From contig NW_023601322.1 in assembly GCF_014898055.3 (NCBI RefSeq), forward strand, positions 68,972,740 to 69,036,739: 64,000 bases of DNA, written 5' to 3'. Below the pieces are notes generated by a model. The model was not told the DNA's origin. It saw nothing but the letters and a program-made list of their open reading frames with translations, and did no database searches. Positions within the stretch are counted from its first letter, which is position 1, and each line of letters starts with the position of its first letter. This document shows positions 10,186 to 20,960 of the stretch, one piece after another. The position numbers were made by a program, and so were the translations under genes. This DNA is from Talpa occidentalis (taxonomy: Eukaryota > Chordata > Mammalia > Eulipotyphla > Talpidae).

Positions 10186-12329
10186 TGTATTTGCACCCCC
10201 CTCCACACCCCGTCTGGCTGGTAGGCATTTACTCTCGACCTCCGCTTAGGAATCATAAGAGAAGGGGAGAAGACTGAGGTTAGGGCCGGTACCTCAACAT
10301 TAGCTGTCAAGACAAGAATGAGCTGGTAGTGGAGGAGCAGGGCTCAGTGGAGGGTGTGGGCCGTGAACTAGAGAGGGCGTGAGGAGGGAGCCAGTGGCCG
10401 TGGGCATCCCATGCTCTAGAAGGGACAGATGGTGTGAGGCGGGATGAGGAGGAAGGGGTGAGACAGAGGGTCTCTATAAAGGGAGGGGAGGCAAGGACTC
10501 TGGGAAGCTGTTCGCATTGTCTTTGTAATTAGAGGCTCTTCTCTGCTGATGAGAAAAACCAAGAGGAAGAAAATCTTGAAAAGGCAGGAGACAGAAAGAA
10601 AGGGGGGGGGGGTTGGGTAACATCCTAGAGTGAGCCAGGACCCAGAGACTAGCCAGGGGTGGCCTTAGCCATGAGTCTGGAGAATCCCTGCATCCTAAGA
10701 GGCAGGGTCCTGAGGACCAGGAGCAGGAACAGCCACTGTGGTGAGTGGGAGCCTCAAGTCAAGCTCCAGGGAAGAAGGCTGGTGGGCTCTAGCCTCTGCC
10801 TACCCTCTGGGGGCCCAGATGGGATGGTAGAACCTGGGACTTTAGAGGAACTGGATCGTGAAGCTCGGGCTGGGCTGCTGGCCAGCTGTGTGGCTGGGCT
10901 CAGGGACTTTCCCTCTCTGAGCCAGTGCCTTCATCTGGAATAGCTTGGAGGTGTGACACCTCCCAGGTCATAAAGATGAAATGGGAAGATGTGGAAAAGG
11001 CCTGGTCTGGGCTCCAGTAGTACCAGGTACAGAGCAGATCCTTCTCTTCAGTGGGGAGGTGAGTGTGGTTGGCTACGCTGAAGGTGCAACAGGTTGGGGC
11101 TGGAAGCTGTGAGGATTGAGGCTGGAGGTGGGGCCTTTGAGGTGTCTGCCCAGAGACCTTGGGATAAAGCTGGGCTCCCTAGTCGTCGCTGTGTGTGGGT
11201 GTGTGACCACGCCTGGTGCCAGACTTGAGAGGTTTCATCGGGGAGATCATGAGGGCCCCCAGGCCTTTCCCAGGGAGTTATCACCCAGGGAGCTGTCACC
11301 ATCACTGACGGGCAGGAGTGAACACCCGAGCCCATGGTGAAGGCAAGTCTCCCTAGTGCTCAGCCCAGATCGCAGCTTTGGGGCCTGGTCTCAGGAGGGC
11401 GGAGGAAGATTTCAGGAGTTCTGGGCAGGGACTCTGGTACCTCCTGAATGGCCTGCTTTTTGCCTTCCAGTGTCTTTTGGTAGATTGGTTTAAATCAATG
11501 TATGGTTCAAATGGCTTGACAACTATTTCTCAAGCACGTGCCAGGCCCTTGGTGGGATGATCAGGAGAACAAGACCAACTCTGTTCCCAGAAGGAACATG
11601 GGTCTGACTGGTGAGGGCTGGCGCTGTGATACCACATGCCACGCGGCCCATTGTGGAAAAGGTATGATTTTAGGTGATAGATGAACAATCACTTATTAAA
11701 ATGTTATTTTAACTTGTATTAGAAAACTTATAATTAGCACATGAAACATCATTTCACAGGTATTGCTCAGGAAGAGGTGAGACTAAACAGAAAGAAGGTA
11801 GGTTGGGAGGAGAAGGCAAAGGTGATGGGACAAGGAAGTGATGGGTTGGGGTGGGGGCGGGGTCCAGGGGCTTTTGATTAATGATCTCTAGGAGTCCGAG
11901 GGGGTGCAGAAGGCAGGGCCACAGCACCACACTCCACAGGCTGCTAGCGTGTCAGGAGAGCGGCGGGCATCCCGGACAGGACTTCACTCAGGGCTTCTTC
12001 GGAACTGTCTTCACAAGTCTCCTTTGGTTACTGTGTAGAGAATGGATCGTGGGCGCCGGGAGCTGAGGGAGGGTGCAGCTGTGCAGCCATTACAGCTGAG
12101 GGTTGGCTGGAGAGACGAGGTGGGCTGAGCAAGCAGACGGGATGGGAAACGGCGACTGCTATGTGCAGGGCTGGAGGACTCCGGATCAGGCCTGGTGACA
12201 AACTGATGGCAGCAAAAGCCCTAAGAATGTCCCAGGAGTCAGCGTGGGTCCTGAGGGGTTAGCAAAGGGGAGGGACCGAGTAAAGGGAGGCCAGAGCTTT
12301 CTGGGCCCTGCCCCGCTACACCCCCTGGG
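10186..12329. other. Intergenic spacer, second part
   Basis: Moderately GC-rich sequence with a G-run at about 10602-10612, a MIR-like stretch near 10870-11040 and a short L2-like stretch ('ctcaagcacgtgccaggccc') near 11530-11600. Short open frames here (up to 95 codons) have no recognisable homology. Nothing else could be supported. Confidence 0.55.
10870..11040 (+). repeat. MIR SINE relic
   Basis: The order 'tgtgtggctgggctcaggga', 'tctctgagccagtgccttca' and 'tctggaatagc' follows the MIR core (ccttgggcaagt...cctctctgagcctcagtttcctcatctg). It is old and diverged. Confidence 0.55.
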
Positions 12330-12720
12330 ATAGTCACCCACTCAGTGTCCTGGGCCTTCCTGCCCCGACGAAGCTTAGCATAGGAACAGCGGGTGTGTAG
12401 AGCAGTTCATCGCCAAGAAGCGAGAAAGGGGCAGGGCAGCTATCAAAGAAGGGCTTTCTGATGAGGTGACACCTGAAAGAACCCGACTTAACCACAGTGA
12501 TTGCTGGGGGAAGTGCATTTAGGGCAAGTGCAGAACAGCAGGAGGCCGGAGAGAACAGTCCACACCCAGCATTTAGGACTTTGGCTTTCACTGAGGGGCA
12601 CACAAACAGCAAGGTCTAAGCTGAGTGCTGTGGTCAGACTTGTTCTGTAGGCATGGCAACCACCTGGGGAACAGTGGGTAGGGGAAACAGGATCATCGAG
12701 GCAGGCTGGGGGGAGGGACA
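12330..12720 (-). repeat. L2 LINE relic (antisense)
   Basis: Landmarks are 'gggctttctgatgaggtgac' followed by 'acctgaaagaacc', 'gggcaagtgcagaacagcag' and 'ttaggactttggctttcact'. These are the antisense L2 segments corresponding to 'gaggtgacatttgagc', 'acagcatgtgcaaaggc' and 'aaggactttggctttt'. Confidence 0.6.
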
Positions 12721-12749
12721 GAACAGTGGGGGAGTCCACCTCCCCAGCA

Positions 12750-13095
12750 CCCTGCTGTACCCGGGTGGTCTATGTGACAGACAAAACACAGCAGCAGTGA
12801 TGACATGTCTCTTTCAAGACTAAAAACCACTGGCTTCTATCTGGTCGCTTGTGTCTTAGATCCTTCACTTGGGGGGACATCAGTGACCCTGCTGGGAGCG
12901 GTGGTGCAGGATGGGGAGCGTGGCATGGAAGCAGATCCTCAGCGCATCCAGCCTCCGAGAGACCCAGAAACAACCTCCCAGCTTAGCTGCCCCTGCATTC
13001 TCGAACTTCACAAACTGAGGTAATAGATGTTTGTTTTTAGCTGCTGAGTTTTTGGGGCAATTTGTCACAGAGCAGTAGGTGATTACTGAGGCGAT
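12750..13095 (+). repeat. MLT1-like (ERVL-MaLR) solo LTR relic
   Basis: The 3' part reads 'atagatgtttgtttttagct' followed by 'gctgagtttttggggcaatttg' and 'cagtaggtgattactga', a diverged form of the conserved MLT1 LTR end (ttttaagccactaagttttgg...). No internal retroviral genes are adjacent, so it is a solo LTR. The 5' boundary is uncertain. Confidence 0.6.
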
Positions 13096-13640
13096 GGTTT
13101 AGGTGATCGTAAACAGAAGTGGTGACAAGTAGAGGGACCCTGACACACATTTTGGGCAGGTCCACTTAGAAATCTCAAGCCTTGGGGGAATGGGGGGTGG
13201 TGTGCAGTTTAGGAGGCGGGCAGTTGCAAAAGCCAGGTTCCGGCGAGACGCTGACAGGTGCACGGCACTTAAAGTCAGGGTCACTTGTGCGAGGTTGGTA
13301 AGACGGAGACGAGAAATAAGCCAACCTCCTTGCCAGCGTGGAGGGCGGCCCCTAAGAGGACATGAGCAGACGGGCGTAGACAGAGCAGAGGCGAGCAGAG
13401 GAGCCAGCCACACGGCTCTCAGGGGTTTTGCTGAAGGCAGGGGATGGGGCCAGGCAGCTGTTATGCTGATGGGAGCAATTCAGAAGGGACAGCGGTGGCC
13501 TGGCTCTAGGCCAAGGGCCCCTGGCCCTCTTGGGCGCTCCCCTGCCACCTTCCTGGCCAGCTGTCCTGGGGAAGCACCGCAGATGTGAGAGGTATTTCAT
13601 GTAAAACAGTTCTAGAAGGCAAAGAAAATGACTTGGACCT
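13096..13640. other. Intergenic spacer next to the CTNNA1 3' end
   Basis: GC-rich sequence between the LTR relic and the inferred CTNNA1 cleavage site. Open frames on both strands (for example 13190-13588 plus) show no known protein. No feature was recognised. Confidence 0.5.
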
Positions 13641-13664
13641 GTTGGGTTTGGCTTCATATTGGAC

Positions 13665-13670
13665 TTTATT
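13665..13670 (-). terminator. CTNNA1: CTNNA1 distal polyadenylation signal (AATAAA)
   Basis: The plus strand reads TTTATT, so the minus strand reads AATAAA, in the context 'cttttcccaataaagtccaa'. It is about 890 bases past the stop codon. The choice over the two proximal signals rests on its position and context only. Confidence 0.65.
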
Positions 13671-13958
13671 GGGAAAAGTTAGTGTAAAAAACATTCAAAT
13701 TCATAAGATTTAAATAAGACAGCAATATTATTCCTTGCAGCTATAGTAATCGCTCTAGTAATCACACATAAGGTAAAAGTCTAAATTACCGCCTAAGCAA
13801 ACACTACTTTGTCAGGCTTCCGTTGCAAGCCCGAGGCAGGAAACCTTGCAATTATTAGAACTGGGCCCAATGATGAATTTGCATTTGAAGCTGAAGAAAG
13901 GTTGGAAAAGCATGTTCTGATTACGGCGTCACAACATCCTAGCCTGGAAAAAAGCTAC

Positions 13959-13964
13959 TTTATT
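13959..13964 (-). terminator. CTNNA1: Possible alternative CTNNA1 polyadenylation signal
   Basis: A minus-strand AATAAA (plus TTTATT) sits inside the 3' UTR, about 590 bases past the stop codon. Whether it is used cannot be told from sequence. Confidence 0.35.
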
Positions 13965-14440
13965 AATGTCTTGCAGCAGAGTACATTAGTCATTGTAACC
14001 ATGCAGTAAAATTCTTATTTCATGTCATAAAGAGAGTAATCAGTTTTCTTCATGATACATTATGTTTCGCTGGGTTTTGCGTAGTCTGTCCCTCTCAAGA
14101 CCTTTCTGGGACCATCTTTTCTCCAAGGGATGGTCTCCTAAGACGTCCCGGCTGATCACTCTGGGTCGCCTTTGGTCACTTCATACCTGGGCTGGTGGGA
14201 GCCCCCGCGGCCAGCCAAGGTGGAATCCGGTTTCCGTCTCTCAAACCCTCACGCCAGCACTCAGAAGAGGCATCACAAGTTGGTCACGGGTGTTAACAAG
14301 TGAATGTGGGCTTCTCTTTGGTTGTAGAATTCTTAAGCTTATAAAAAAATATAGCTAGAAATATGCTTCTGAATTTTAAAAGTATTTCTGACTGACTTAA
14401 ACATAAAATTCACCACCTGGCCAGGTTGAAAAACTGCCTA

Positions 14441-14446
14441 TTTATT
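14441..14446 (-). terminator. CTNNA1: Possible proximal CTNNA1 polyadenylation signal
   Basis: A minus-strand AATAAA (plus TTTATT) lies about 110 bases past the stop codon. Use of it would give a very short 3' UTR. It may equally be a chance hexamer. Confidence 0.3.
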
Positions 14447-14555
14447 TCCCCGTGGAAGCTAACATCAGTGTTCTGTTGAGCAAATACATTTGAGTGAAGA
14501 GCAGTGACTGATCTTTAGGAACCCCGAGGGGCAGGGGCGGCCGGCGGGGGCAGCC

Positions 14556-14843
14556 TTAGATACTGTCCATGGCTTTGAACTCACTCAGGGCCTGCACGGG
14601 GTTCACGTGCTTCTTCTGAGAGGCCCGTTTAATCTTGGTCTGTGTCTCATCCTGTTTCTCTCTCTTCACCAAGGGTTTCTTCTCGGGTGCCTTCATCTTC
14701 CACGACACAGCGGGGAGGTTAAGGGACGCCATACCCTGAGACTTCTGGTATTTGGTGGAGGCCACATAGGACGCCTTCACTGTCTGCACCACGGCGTTCA
14801 TCAAGTTCTTGGCGGCCTGGATCAGGGACATGGCGCTGTCCAC
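14556..14843 (-). CDS. CTNNA1: CTNNA1 exon 18 (terminal), residues 812-906
   Basis: Alpha-E-catenin joins cadherin-bound beta-catenin to F-actin at adherens junctions. This terminal exon starts after an AG acceptor (minus 'gtgcctcttag') with VDSAMSLIQAAKNLMNAVVQ and ends at EFKAMDSI and TAA (14556-14558). It covers the last helix of the five-helix actin-binding domain and the basic C-terminal tail (KAPEKKPLVKREKQDE, KIKRASQKKH), known to contact actin. A tryptophan is at position 859 (AVSWKMK). The exon has 95 codons plus stop and no defects. Confidence 0.97.
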   Translation of the reverse strand: MDSAMSLIQAAKNLMNAVVQTVKASYVASTKYQKSQGMASLNLPAVSWKMKAPEKKPLVKREKQDETQTKIKRASQKKHVNPVQALSEFKAMDSI

Positions 14844-15812
14844 CTAAGAGGCACAGACAGGGCGGTAAGAAACTCAGGCCCGGCCTCCAACCATGTCACA
14901 GGGGCCTCAGGGTGCAGGAGGGGGCCCCCGGGCCAAGCAGCAGCCCCATTACTGATCAGCTTTCTGTAGCTGGCTGCTCTTAACCTAGACAACCTGCAAA
15001 CATCTGTGTTTCAGACCTCTGAGGAAGAAAAGGGAGCAGTAAGAAAACCGTAAGGCACGATTCCCCTTGCGTACCCCCACTCAACGAGTGGGAGGAGGAG
15101 CTGCCGCTTCCGAGTGACCGCCGAGCCGTGCCAAGGAGCACCACTAACAGCCCCAGAGGACAGGTGTCGGATCGGCTGTGCAGGCACAGGCACCGTGGCT
15201 TGAACCAGGGAGCCCCCTCCCTCATTTAGACCCTTGGGGTAACTGCTCCCAGAGCGCGGGCCGGCTGGTGAGTAAGGGGTAGCAGTGTGACTGAGCTCCT
15301 GTCGCTTTGTATGGACCGTCTGTGGGATTAGCAGAAGCCACAGGGAATCAGTGGAGCCCAGTACAACGAGCTGTCCTCTTCCCCTGCCAGCGTGACATGG
15401 GGTGCAGAACTGTGACATGGTAAAGAGAGCGACTGCTCCGACACTCTGAAGCCTATCTATGTTGTCTTTCAATTTTTAAACAGGCTCCATTCTTCTCTGG
15501 GGTAGAAGACAAGACAAGGAAGATATATAAAAATATTTTTTCCCAGCGAGAGGCCAGCCCTATAATGGCTCCCAGCTGCCACCACCGTGCCAGGCTAAAC
15601 AGATCTGCAGTTCAGCAGGGAATGGACAACGGGCAGCCCTTGGCCTCCAAGATGAAATCTCAGGCTTTTTTTTTTTTTTTTTTTTTTTTAAAAACCGCAT
15701 TCTTTCCCTGGTCAGGGCAGGTAAAGCATGTAGGTGGACAAGAGGCTACTTTTATTTGGGACGTCCATCAACCCGTTCCCACTAACCATCTCTTTTCACA
15801 GGTGAAACTTAC
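14844..15812 (-). other. CTNNA1: CTNNA1 intron 17
   Basis: This 969-base intron has a gtaagt donor next to exon 17 and a cttag acceptor at exon 18. It contains a plus-strand T-run of about 23 bases followed by AAAAA at about 15666-15693. No SINE body is attached to it that I can recognise. The 153-codon minus frame at 15011-15472 is intronic with no known homology. Confidence 0.85.
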
Positions 15813-15947
15813 CCCAGAGACAACGAGCTCCCCACCAAGGTTCTGCACCTCAGCCTTGACTTTGCTGCAGATGTTGAGCTGGTGGCAGTAGAGGGCAATG
15901 CGCTGCAGGTAGGCCAGCAGGTCCTGCTTGCAGGCTGAGTCTGGACA
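15813..15947 (-). CDS. CTNNA1: CTNNA1 exon 17, residues 767-811
   Basis: The 135-base exon reads CPDSACKQDLLAYLQRIALY and then CHQLNICSKVKAEVQNLGGE ending LVVSG. It encodes a central helix of the actin-binding domain. L785, I792 and V796, residues reported to be needed for strong F-actin binding, are all present at those numbers. Flanks are 'ctatcag' and 'gtaagt'. The exon is in phase 0 at both ends. Confidence 0.97.
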
Positions 15948-17214
15948 CTGATAGGAGAACAGGCTTTAGCACCAAACACTCAGGCCAGGCCCAGCCCACC
16001 CATCCACAGGCCCTTTGCCAAAGGCTCAGAGTGGCACTAATGGGCTTCCTCTCCTTGCCAGAGCAAAGGGCACAGCAGTTGCGGTGTCCATGTCCTGGGG
16101 CAGTCACAGCCCTAGGCTGTTCTCTGGGCCCAGGCCTTGCAAGGTGAGAGGGTTTCAGCAAGCAAGAGCCGGGTTCTGGAGTTAAGTCATGAAGGTTTTG
16201 CGCTCGGTAATAACCATCCAGATGACCCTCTGCTCAAAGGCAGTTTCTTGTGCGATTATCACATGTGATTTTCACCTAATGAAAGGAAGCTGTGTTTTAA
16301 GCAAAGATGGCGGCTAAGTGAATACACACAAAGCGAGGAAAAGAGCTCTTGCAGACCACCCGGTCTTGACAAATAACCTTAAGGGCAGCTGCCACCCATT
16401 TCCTGTCTTGTGGCAAAGCTCAGCGCCCATTTAGAAGGTTTTACCTGAAGAAAACAACCTCTCAGGTGTTGACAGCAAACATTTCTTCTTGTAAGGCTGG
16501 GTGCAGTGGAAAGGTGGGATAAAATGAGGCCCTGTAGACCCAGCTGGAGATTTTGATTATCTAAGAAGTTATTGAAAAGCAGGGCAGAGCCTCATCCGAC
16601 CTAACTGGCAGCCATGTGGAGAGCAGGGTGGCAGGAGAGAAGCGTGGGAATGGGAAATCGGGCAGCAGGCACCGCAGCAGTCCAGGGTCGGCACTGTAGA
16701 GGTGTGGGGTGAGCATCAAGGGACAAAGGCCGGGTGGCTGAGAACACACAGTACTGAGGACAGAAGACTTATGTCCCCAACGGGGCTTTCCGAGCACTAG
16801 CCAAACAAGCTCGTGATTCTGGTATGAAGTAAATCCACTAAAGCTTATCCATGCCTTCCACATGGTAGGACGTGAGGAACCAGCTCCTGCCCAGAGAGGT
16901 AATAAATAAAGTAGAGACTGGTTCTGTCAGCCAAGGGGAAGGTTCAGGAAACACATCCTCTCCAGAAACGTGCTCTGATGCCCACTGGGCTGTGCTCCTA
17001 CACGTCAGTGAAGAAACAGGAATTCCGACATCCTTAAAGTCTAGGCTGCTGTCAATCAGGCAGGGTAGTGAGTAAGAACAATATCGGGGACGAGCAGGAT
17101 GCTGTGTCCCATGGAAAGTCCTGTTCTCGCCACCTCGGAAATGGCCCACGCGGGGGATGCCCCAGCCCCACGATGAATGTAGTGAGTGACCCACATGACA
17201 AGTCTGTCACTTAC
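15948..17214 (-). other. CTNNA1: CTNNA1 intron 16
   Basis: This intron of 1,267 bases runs from a gtaagt donor to a tatcag acceptor. I saw no recognisable repeat or second gene in it. The open frames in it are short and unassigned. Confidence 0.8.
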
Positions 17215-17320
17215 ATGGTCTGCGATGGTACGGCCAAGCTTATCCATCCTGGATCCTGCCTCAGCAATTTTTTTTGCAGCACTGATCACATCTGATGTAT
17301 TTTTCAGTGGTCCTTTACCT
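17215..17320 (-). CDS. CTNNA1: CTNNA1 exon 16, residues 731(part)-766
   Basis: The 106-base exon completes the R731 codon and reads GKGPLKNTSDVISAAKKIAE and AGSRMDKLGRTIADH. It is part of the actin-binding domain. The acceptor follows a long minus-strand T-tract (tttttttcctccag), and the donor is gtaagt. Phase is 2 in, 0 out. Confidence 0.97.
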
Positions 17321-17468
17321 CTGGAGGAAAAAAAAAGTTATACATGAAAATCCTTAGGGCTGCAAACGAATGGGGAAGAGGATGCACAAAGCAGCCTGGC
17401 CCTGCGTGTCTGGGGGCCTGTGGGAGGCAGGCGGCACTCTGTGCAGCGGAGGGGTGGGGGCCACTCAC
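17321..17468 (-). other. CTNNA1: CTNNA1 intron 15
   Basis: Short intron of 148 bases with a gtgagt donor and a strong pyrimidine-rich acceptor. Nothing else is seen. Confidence 0.9.
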
Positions 17469-17650
17469 CGAGTGAAGTCGGTCATCTCCATCATAATCAT
17501 GCACATCTGCTTGGCCAGCACGATGATGTCATTGCCACTGTCGTCCCATTTGGACACTTCAGCATCAAGTTTGCTCTTTTCTTCCTGGAAACTGGCCACC
17601 TGTTCGGCAATCTTTGCTTTTTGCTCCTGGGGAAGCTGAGCCATGATCGC
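17469..17650 (-). CDS. CTNNA1: CTNNA1 exon 15, residues 671-731(part)
   Basis: The 182-base exon reads AIMAQLPQEQKAKIAEQVAS, FQEEKSKLDAEVSKWDDSGN and DIIVLAKQMCMIMMEMTDFT, ending two bases into R731. It starts at residue 671, the usual N-terminal boundary of the F-actin-binding domain, and codes the first helices, which undergo the force-linked change on actin binding. Flanks are 'attttag' and 'gtgagt'. Phase is 0 in, 2 out. Confidence 0.97.
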
Positions 17651-18795
17651 CTAAAATCAGAAGCATAGAAGCTCTTATGTAAAGAGAGATGACGTTCTCC
17701 CAGCCAAGATATTTCCACCAAGCAATCTATGACATAGGCAGGAGAATGCTTTACTAGGTTTCATTTTGCCTGAAGGGCCATTTCTTCTCATTTTGCACAG
17801 AACGGTTCCTGCAGTCTGAATTCCCGACCCACTTTCAAGAACAAGTTGTGTGTATGGAGAAAACCGCATGACAGGCAGCAGCTACTCCCGCGGCTTCGTG
17901 CGCATACCTGCACAGCCACAGAACCTGCCTGGCTTCCTCGTTAAGTTTCATCCTCTGTCTTCTGCTGTGGGGAGGACTTGACAAGGGGATCGCATGGGGG
18001 CCCCCCGAAAGGGCATTTCCTGTGGCTGTATTAGGTCTCCAACTATGCAAGGTGAACTATGAGTGGTTTTAGAAAGTAAATTTTGAAGAGGGAAGATAGA
18101 AGAGACTCTGAAAAGTATACATTTTTGCTCTAGACGGCACTGAAACTTATCAAAAGCAATGCCAGGAGACCCGTCACCCACCCTGAGTCCCAGAGTCCAG
18201 GCCTCAGGCTCCTCCCCATTCAGCTTCCTAAAGTGCTTATGATTGACGAAGGCCTCAAACAGGGACACACTTGCTGTTCAAAATGATTTCTAAGGAGTGA
18301 AAAAAGCCTCCTTAGAAATATTTCTTGGCATCCTCCCCAAAGCATAAATGCTATTGATTAGTGATTTAATGACTCAAATGAATGCAACAGCTCTGACTGG
18401 TTTTCTTGACTGTAGCACTTTTTTTTTTTTTCACCCATGAATAATTAATAGTTCGTGCCCATGATAGCATTGGGTGGGCAAAGACAGCGATCTTCTTCTG
18501 AATTTCACAATCCTTTTAACAAACATCACATTGACTATGTCCTAGGGCTTTCCCGAGGCAGGCCTCTGTGCTAAACTGAAGACCCCGGGCACAGTGGAGG
18601 CCGCCCATGTCCCCGCCCTGCCCCCAGCTGAGGAGACATTTTGGAGGAACCCACAGAGACTCGCAGGTATGACAAAGTGGGTTAATGTAGGTCCTAGTGC
18701 CAGAGAAGAGGAGGAAAAATGGTGTTTTCAAAATGGAACGTTTTCCTGGGGAAAAAAGGGCAAGGCCTGCAGCACAAGTCATACTGGCTCCTTAC
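17651..18795 (-). other. CTNNA1: CTNNA1 intron 14
   Basis: This intron of 1,145 bases has a gtaagg donor and an attttag acceptor. It holds a T-run at about 18420-18431 and no assigned repeat. The open frames here are not supported as genes. Confidence 0.8.
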
Positions 18796-18906
18796 CCGGG
18801 CACTCTGGCCAGCGATCAGCTGGTCATCTTCTGTCTGGACGCTTGTTCTGCTCCTGACATCAAAGTCTTCTGTCTCGAAGTCCGAGTCGTCCAGCTCCTC
18901 AGGGGT
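18796..18906 (-). CDS. CTNNA1: CTNNA1 exon 14, residues 634-670 (phospho-linker)
   Basis: The 111-base exon reads TPEELDDSDFETEDFDVRSR and then TSVQTEDDQLIAGQSAR. It codes precisely the acidic linker between the M domain and the actin-binding domain. The known CK2 site S641 and CK1 sites S652, S655 and T658 are all conserved. Both ends are phase 0, so the exon could be skipped without a frameshift. Acceptor is 'tggtag', donor 'gtaagg'. Confidence 0.97.
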
Positions 18907-19300
18907 CTACCACAAGACACAGATCATGAGTTACATGTAGCCCTGGGCTGTCAGCTGTCCCAAGTCTTTAGGCCCAGCATACGGACACCCAGAATTCTCG
19001 ATTTTCATGTGCAGTGTTCCACAAACAGCTGTGGTTAATGAACTTAAAACCACTCCTCTGTCAGAGCTCCTGCCTCCTTGATGAGGCCACGGCTCCACGC
19101 AGGCACCTCCCAAACGATTTGGGGCCTCAATTTCTACCACTGTGTCAGGACAGTTTGACCCAGGTGTCCACTTCTTAATCCACTTAGTATGGTTTTCTAG
19201 CACCTACAACTTAAGGGTGCAAAATGTGTGTGGGGGGAAAAGACACTATATTAAAAATAGAGGTGTTTCATACAACATTAAGCAGATTCTCCTTCCCAAC

Positions 19301-19540
19301 TTTATTTATACAAGCACTGGGTACAGTCAGAGGCACGGGAGGGTGACAGAATTCGCCAGAGGGGAGAGTAGAACAGGGAGAATGATGAAGTACACTGCTG
19401 AGGGGAGCAGCGGGCGCGGCAGGAGAGGTCTGCGTGCCATGTGAGTCCCTCGCCCCGTGGCCGGGGATCAAACCGACCCTACAGAGGCTGCAGGCAGCTT
19501 TGCAACCCAGCGCTCAACCGCTGCGCCACCAGGGAGGCCC
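19301..19540 (-). mobile_element. tRNA-derived SINE, young subfamily (short form)
   Basis: Inverted SINE in CTNNA1 intron 13, in the same orientation as the host gene. The flanks 'tccttcccaacttta' (19290-19304) and 'tccttagcaacttta' (19541-19555) look like a 15-bp duplication with two changes. The poly(A) tail is almost missing, and the body has an internal gap near the 'ccagaggggag' segment, so it is an older or trimmed copy. Confidence 0.9.
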
Positions 19541-20289
19541 TCCTTAGCAACTTTATAAGAAAAACAAAATTGAGTGAATTAACTAATTCTGGGCCTTCTC
19601 CTTAGGTACCAAAGGCTGCTTTGAGAAGCAACGGGTGAGTAAATAGCAAAGGGACAGATTACTGGCCCTAGCTCTTTGCTTTAATTATGAAATTACATTC
19701 TTATTTTGCACCACCTCCAGTCTCTCATGATCAGCTGCTGACTTGAGACATATTGTCTGTCTTCAGGAAGTTATCAGTAACAGGGCAGCAGGCAGAATAG
19801 CTGGGGTTGGCTCTGGTCCCGGCCTGCTGACCTGCAATAGGAAGGCAGCAAGGCAGGACCCTTGGCTGCACCGGGGCTCGAGCTGGGCCCACCAGCGGGC
19901 TTGCTGTGAGGCTCACATGCCAGGTACATGTGAGAAAGCACCTGAAACTGCCGGAGTTTCATGGAATTTTAAGGCCAGCTGTAAGGACAATTGTAATTGC
20001 ACTTGTAAGGCCAGCTTTGTCCCTTGATAAAATGAAGTGAGGAAAAAGGGGGTCACCCAAGGCACAAGGAGCATGTCAGTGCCAGACCCTTTAATCTCAC
20101 TCACGTGGCAGCACCAACATTATGGTGCCATTTGCCAATTTAATCTTGGGGTCACAGATACCTTCAAAATTTAGTGAACGCTACATCTGTGGAAGATCTT
20201 TCTCAAAGGAAGCCTCCTGATATGACCATCACTTCCACACCACCCTCCATAGCCCGCCAGACACCAGAACTCTTCTTGCCAAGAAAACT

Positions 20290-20960
20290 GAATACCTCCC
20301 ATTCATTCATTTGCTGAGTATCTGTTGATCCTATGTGCCAAACACTATTCTGGGCCCTGGAGATACAAAATGACTAACAGAAATTCCTGCCCTCACATAT
20401 ATGCCAAAGGGAGAAATGACAAAAAAAAAAAAAAAAAAAAACTAGGAAAAAAATCATACTACATATTAGAAAGTGATTAGAGCTGTAAAGGGGACCGTAA
20501 TTTTATATGGGTGGTCAGGAGAGGGGACATTTGAGCAAAGCAGTTTAGGAGCATAAGATGAACTTCCAGCAGATTTGCCAATACAAAGGCTGCAGGCAGG
20601 AGCTTGCCTGGGGAACTGGGGGACTAGCAAGGAGGTCATGGAAGATGGGCGCCACTCACTGGTCTGGGAACAAAGGGGAGAACAAGTAGCAAATGAGGCC
20701 TCCGGAGAATGTTCAGGAATGATCACTCCGGTCTGTGTACCTGCTCTGTGGACCAGGCGACAGCAGGCATAAAGAAAGACCAAAAGATTTTGCTGCTATT
20801 GGATATTGGATATGGGGTATGAAGGGCACATTCAAAGACTGGGGCCAAGCGAGTGGAAGCCAGAGCGGCCATCCGCTGACACAGGAGTGGGCGGAGCAGA
20901 TGCGAGTGGAGCCACCAGGAGCTCACAGTATGCCTGAGGTGCCTATTAGCTAACCCAGCA
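20290..20960 (-). repeat. L2 LINE relic (antisense)
   Basis: Landmarks are 'cccattcattcatttgctga', 'tgtgccaaacactattctgg' and 'gccctggagatacaaaatga', then 'agcaaggaggtcatggaaga' and 'gaatgatcactccggtctg'. They match the antisense 3' region of L2. A pure A-run of about 21 bases is embedded at about 20421-20441. Confidence 0.6.

Larger units (their letters stand above)
13641..14555 (-). other. CTNNA1: CTNNA1 3' UTR
   Basis: The stretch lies directly after the CTNNA1 stop codon (14556-14558). An AATAAA about 890 bases downstream (13665-13670 on the plus-strand numbering) gives the likely distal end. The length is inferred. Two further AATAAA hexamers lie inside (13959-13964 and 14441-14446), so shorter forms are possible. 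Confidence 0.75.

Noticed and set aside
13190..13588. 132-codon frame in the spacer next to CTNNA1
   Set aside because: Arginine-rich composition from GC-rich DNA, no known domain, no start context or conservation evidence.
14699..14701. Tryptophan at CTNNA1 residue 859 (AVSWKMK) as a possible species-specific change
   Set aside because: The neuronal paralogue has a tryptophan in the same motif as far as I recall, so it is more likely the conserved residue than a change. I was not sure enough of the human residue to claim a difference.
14607..14969. 120-codon plus-strand frame over CTNNA1 exon 18
   Set aside because: It is the antisense shadow of a GC-rich coding exon and shows no protein similarity.
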